Below are positions 6,291 to 7,358 of a stretch of DNA of 7,358 bases, in pieces. A model generated the notes under the pieces. That model searched no databases. It had not been told where the DNA came from and saw nothing but the letters and a program-made list of their open reading frames with translations. The number at the start of each line of letters is the position of its first letter. The stretch's first letter is position 1. This DNA is from JASFEQ01 sp050122535 (GTDB lineage: Bacteria; Desulfobacterota; DSM-4660; Desulfatiglandales; HGW-15): assembly GCA_050122535.1 (NCBI GenBank), contig JASFIT010000236.1:1-7358 (forward strand). Reading direction: 5' to 3'. A program made the position numbers and the translations under genes.

Positions 6291-6315
6291 ACCCGCCAAA
6301 GAGCTATGGCGGGTT
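6291..6315 (+). repeat. Hairpin module homologous to the recA-alaS palindrome half
   Basis: ACCCGCCA (6291-6298) and TGGCGGGT (6307-6314) form an 8-bp stem with loop aagagcta. Bases 6292-6315 match 1071-1094 at 22 of 24 positions; the two differences (a for c) fall in the loop, so the stem is fully conserved. Here the unit is single; at recA-alaS it is joined to its own inverted copy. Confidence 0.85.
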
Positions 6316-6335
6316 AAAATCTGAGTCTGACACAG

Positions 6336-6382
6336 CCTGCCCGCCATCGCGAGCATGAGCTCGCTCAGGCGAGGCGGGCGGG
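6336..6382. repeat. GC-rich compound hairpin module
   Basis: The outer arms GCCCGCC (6339-6345) and GGCGGGC (6373-6379) pair perfectly and extend to 10 bp with one T-G (6336-6345 with 6373-6382). An inner stem GCGAGC/GCTCGC (6349-6354 and 6359-6364) closes an atga loop. Its base composition contrasts with the AT-richer sequence on both sides, and flanking cacag and agattggg would join naturally without it, suggesting an insertion in the larger element. Confidence 0.75.
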
Positions 6383-6473
6383 AGATTGGGCAAAAGGGGG
6401 CGTTTTTCAAAAGTCTCGGGTGGTGATACTGCGGTGTGCAGATATGTGGAGGGATGAATCGGTGGGAGAGCGA

Positions 6474-7127
6474 TTAGATGTGAAGGGAAGTCAAGCCTTC
6501 CCGAATGGCGTACTTGGTGAGTTCAGCTATACTGAAAATCCCCAATTTCTCCATGATCTGCCGTCGATGGGTTTCCACCGTCTTCACACTCACACTCAGG
6601 CGGGCGGCAATCTCTTTTGTACTGTTGCCTTCAGCGATAAGCTGAAGCACCTCCCTTTCCCTGGCAGTCAAGACCGTATCTGCAGAGGATCTGTCGGTCG
6701 TGAGTTTGGTTAAATAATCTTGTACAACGATGCCCGCGATCCCAGGGCTCAGGTAGGTATCTCCTTGCATGACGGCCTGGATGGCAGCAACTAACTCTTC
6801 GAAGGCACAATCCTTCAGGAGATAGCCTGAAGCACCCGCCTGGATCATTCCCTGTACAAACTGCTTGTCTGAATACATGGATAAGGCAATCACTTTGGTG
6901 TTGTTTGACCCCGAAGTAATAATGCGCGTCGCATCAATTCCGTTCAGGTCAGGCATTGTCACATCCATAATTACCAGATCGGGAGAGAGTTCGCTTGCTA
7001 ACTTCACCGCGTCTCTCCCATTCTCAGCCTCGCCAACCACCTCCATATCTGAGCGTTCTTGCAGAAGGTTAACGAGTCCTTCACGTGTGATCCTGTGGTC
7101 TTCGGCCAAGATAATTCGTACGCCCAT
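6474..7127 (-). CDS. NarL/FixJ-family two-component response regulator
   Basis: Cytoplasmic DNA-binding regulator switched by phosphorylation from a sensor kinase. The 217-residue product has an N-terminal receiver domain (about 3-118) with the acidic pair E9/D10, phospho-acceptor Asp55 in MDVTMPD, Ser83 and Lys105 in LLKD, so all switch residues are intact. After a linker comes a LuxR-type helix-turn-helix (about 152-212) with LTAREREVLQLIAEGNSTKEIA and SVKTVETHRRQIMEKLGI as recognisable parts. Both length and order are typical. The ATG is preceded at 7 nt by AAGGAG (7135-7140). It starts 20 bp after the histidine kinase stop, so the two are probably cotranscribed partners. Target genes and signal cannot be told from this window; it resembles NarL/DegU-type regulators in architecture only. 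Confidence 0.95.
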   Translation of the reverse strand: MGVRIILAEDHRITREGLVNLLQERSDMEVVGEAENGRDAVKLASELSPDLVIMDVTMPDLNGIDATRIITSGSNNTKVIALSMYSDKQFVQGMIQAGASGYLLKDCAFEELVAAIQAVMQGDTYLSPGIAGIVVQDYLTKLTTDRSSADTVLTAREREVLQLIAEGNSTKEIAARLSVSVKTVETHRRQIMEKLGIFSIAELTKYAIREGLTSLHI

Positions 7128-7147
7128 AACCTTTCTCCTTTGCCCCC

Positions 7148-7358
7148 TTATGACTGCTTAAGCGGTGCTGCCAACGTTACGCGACTTCCTTTGCCTTTCC
7201 AAGATCTGATCTGCATATTTCCACCTATGGAACTCAACCGCTCACGAATGCTGAAAAATCCGAACCCACTGGCTATGACCATTGGCGAGCCATAATGTGA
7301 GCTCTTAAACCCCACACCATTATCCTCCACAATGACGTGAATATTGTCGTCTTTTCTC
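7148..7358 (-). CDS. Sensor histidine kinase, C-terminal end (partial)
   Basis: Only the last 69 residues are present; the frame stays open to the right edge, so the gene begins outside the window. The fragment holds the end of a HATPase_c ATP-binding domain: the G1 box in IVEDNGVGF, then a G2-like GFGFFSIRERLSSIGG, and the closing strand GKGSRVTLAAPL. The SIRERL...GG phrase after G2 is typical of NarX/DegS-type (HisKA_3) kinases, which pair with NarL-family regulators; the gene next downstream is such a regulator. Sensor, dimerisation and phospho-acceptor histidine regions lie off the window. An apparent GTG start at 7330 is internal to the domain and should not be taken as the gene start. 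Confidence 0.92.
   Translation of the reverse strand, partial: RKDDNIHVIVEDNGVGFKSSHYGSPMVIASGFGFFSIRERLSSIGGNMQIRSWKGKGSRVTLAAPLKQS

Larger units (their letters stand above)
6201..6417. repeat. Composite inverted-repeat (MITE/REP-like) element
   Basis: The ends are an 18-bp imperfect inverted repeat, 6201-6218 against 6400-6417 (16 of 18 paired; GAGAC at one end, GTCTC at the other). Inside is a perfect 11-bp pair, agattttaacc (6248-6258) with ggttaaaatct (6312-6322), and near the apex ggaatac (6262-6268) pairs with gtatttc (6276-6282) allowing one wobble. The whole could fold as one long hairpin carrying two extra GC-rich hairpins (6291-6314 and 6336-6382). There is no transposase frame. 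I recall similar sequences dispersed in deltaproteobacterial genomes, but could not check this. No clear target-site duplication is visible. Confidence 0.75.
5945..6473. other. 529-bp intergenic region, no convincing gene
   Basis: The gap between the response-regulator stop and the trxA start contains, from trxA outward: the trxA ribosome site and promoter, a hairpin at 6038-6053, a 22-codon open frame at 6077-6145 of doubtful status, two CCTTAA motifs around a very short dyad (6172-6195), and the inverted-repeat element 6201-6417. The last 56 bp before the regulator stop (6418-6473) show nothing I can name. The longer open frames here run through the repeats and resemble no protein I recognise. 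Confidence 0.7.

Overview
The window is an ordinary chromosomal stretch of what looks like a Gram-negative bacterium of the former Deltaproteobacteria (Desulfobacterota-like). This rests on the close resemblance I recognise between the RecA, AlaRS and BamD proteins and those of that group, on a BamD lipoprotein (so an outer membrane is present), and on GC-rich palindromic intergenic repeats of a kind I associate with that group. The species cannot be named from the sequence alone.

Layout: (1) Plus strand, recA (start near or beyond the left edge) then alaS, separated by 120 bp holding a perfect 46-bp palindrome. recX, often found next to recA, is absent. (2) A 93-bp convergent junction between alaS and bamD, made almost entirely of three hairpins joined by similar 9-nt linkers. 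(3) Minus strand, a likely trxA-trxB-bamD operon read right to left. The trxA stop codon abuts the trxB start with no spacing, and a perfect TTGACA -35 box lies upstream of trxA. (4) A 529-bp gap with no convincing gene (5945-6473). It holds the trxA promoter, a single hairpin of the junction-array type, and a roughly 217-bp inverted-repeat element that carries two GC-rich hairpin modules. (5) Minus strand, a two-component pair: the C-terminal end of a histidine kinase cut by the right edge, then a NarL/FixJ-type response regulator.

Functionally, recA handles recombination and SOS repair, alaS charges tRNA-Ala, trxA/trxB form the cytoplasmic NADPH-driven disulfide-reducing system, bamD belongs to the outer-membrane protein assembly machine, and the kinase/regulator pair transduces an unknown signal to transcription. 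The coding content is housekeeping. I found no evidence of a new enzyme system, defence locus, CRISPR array or coding mobile element. The part worth a second look is the intergenic DNA: small hairpin modules recur at three separate junctions, one 24-nt module occurs twice (22/24 identical), and modules appear nested inside a larger palindromic element.
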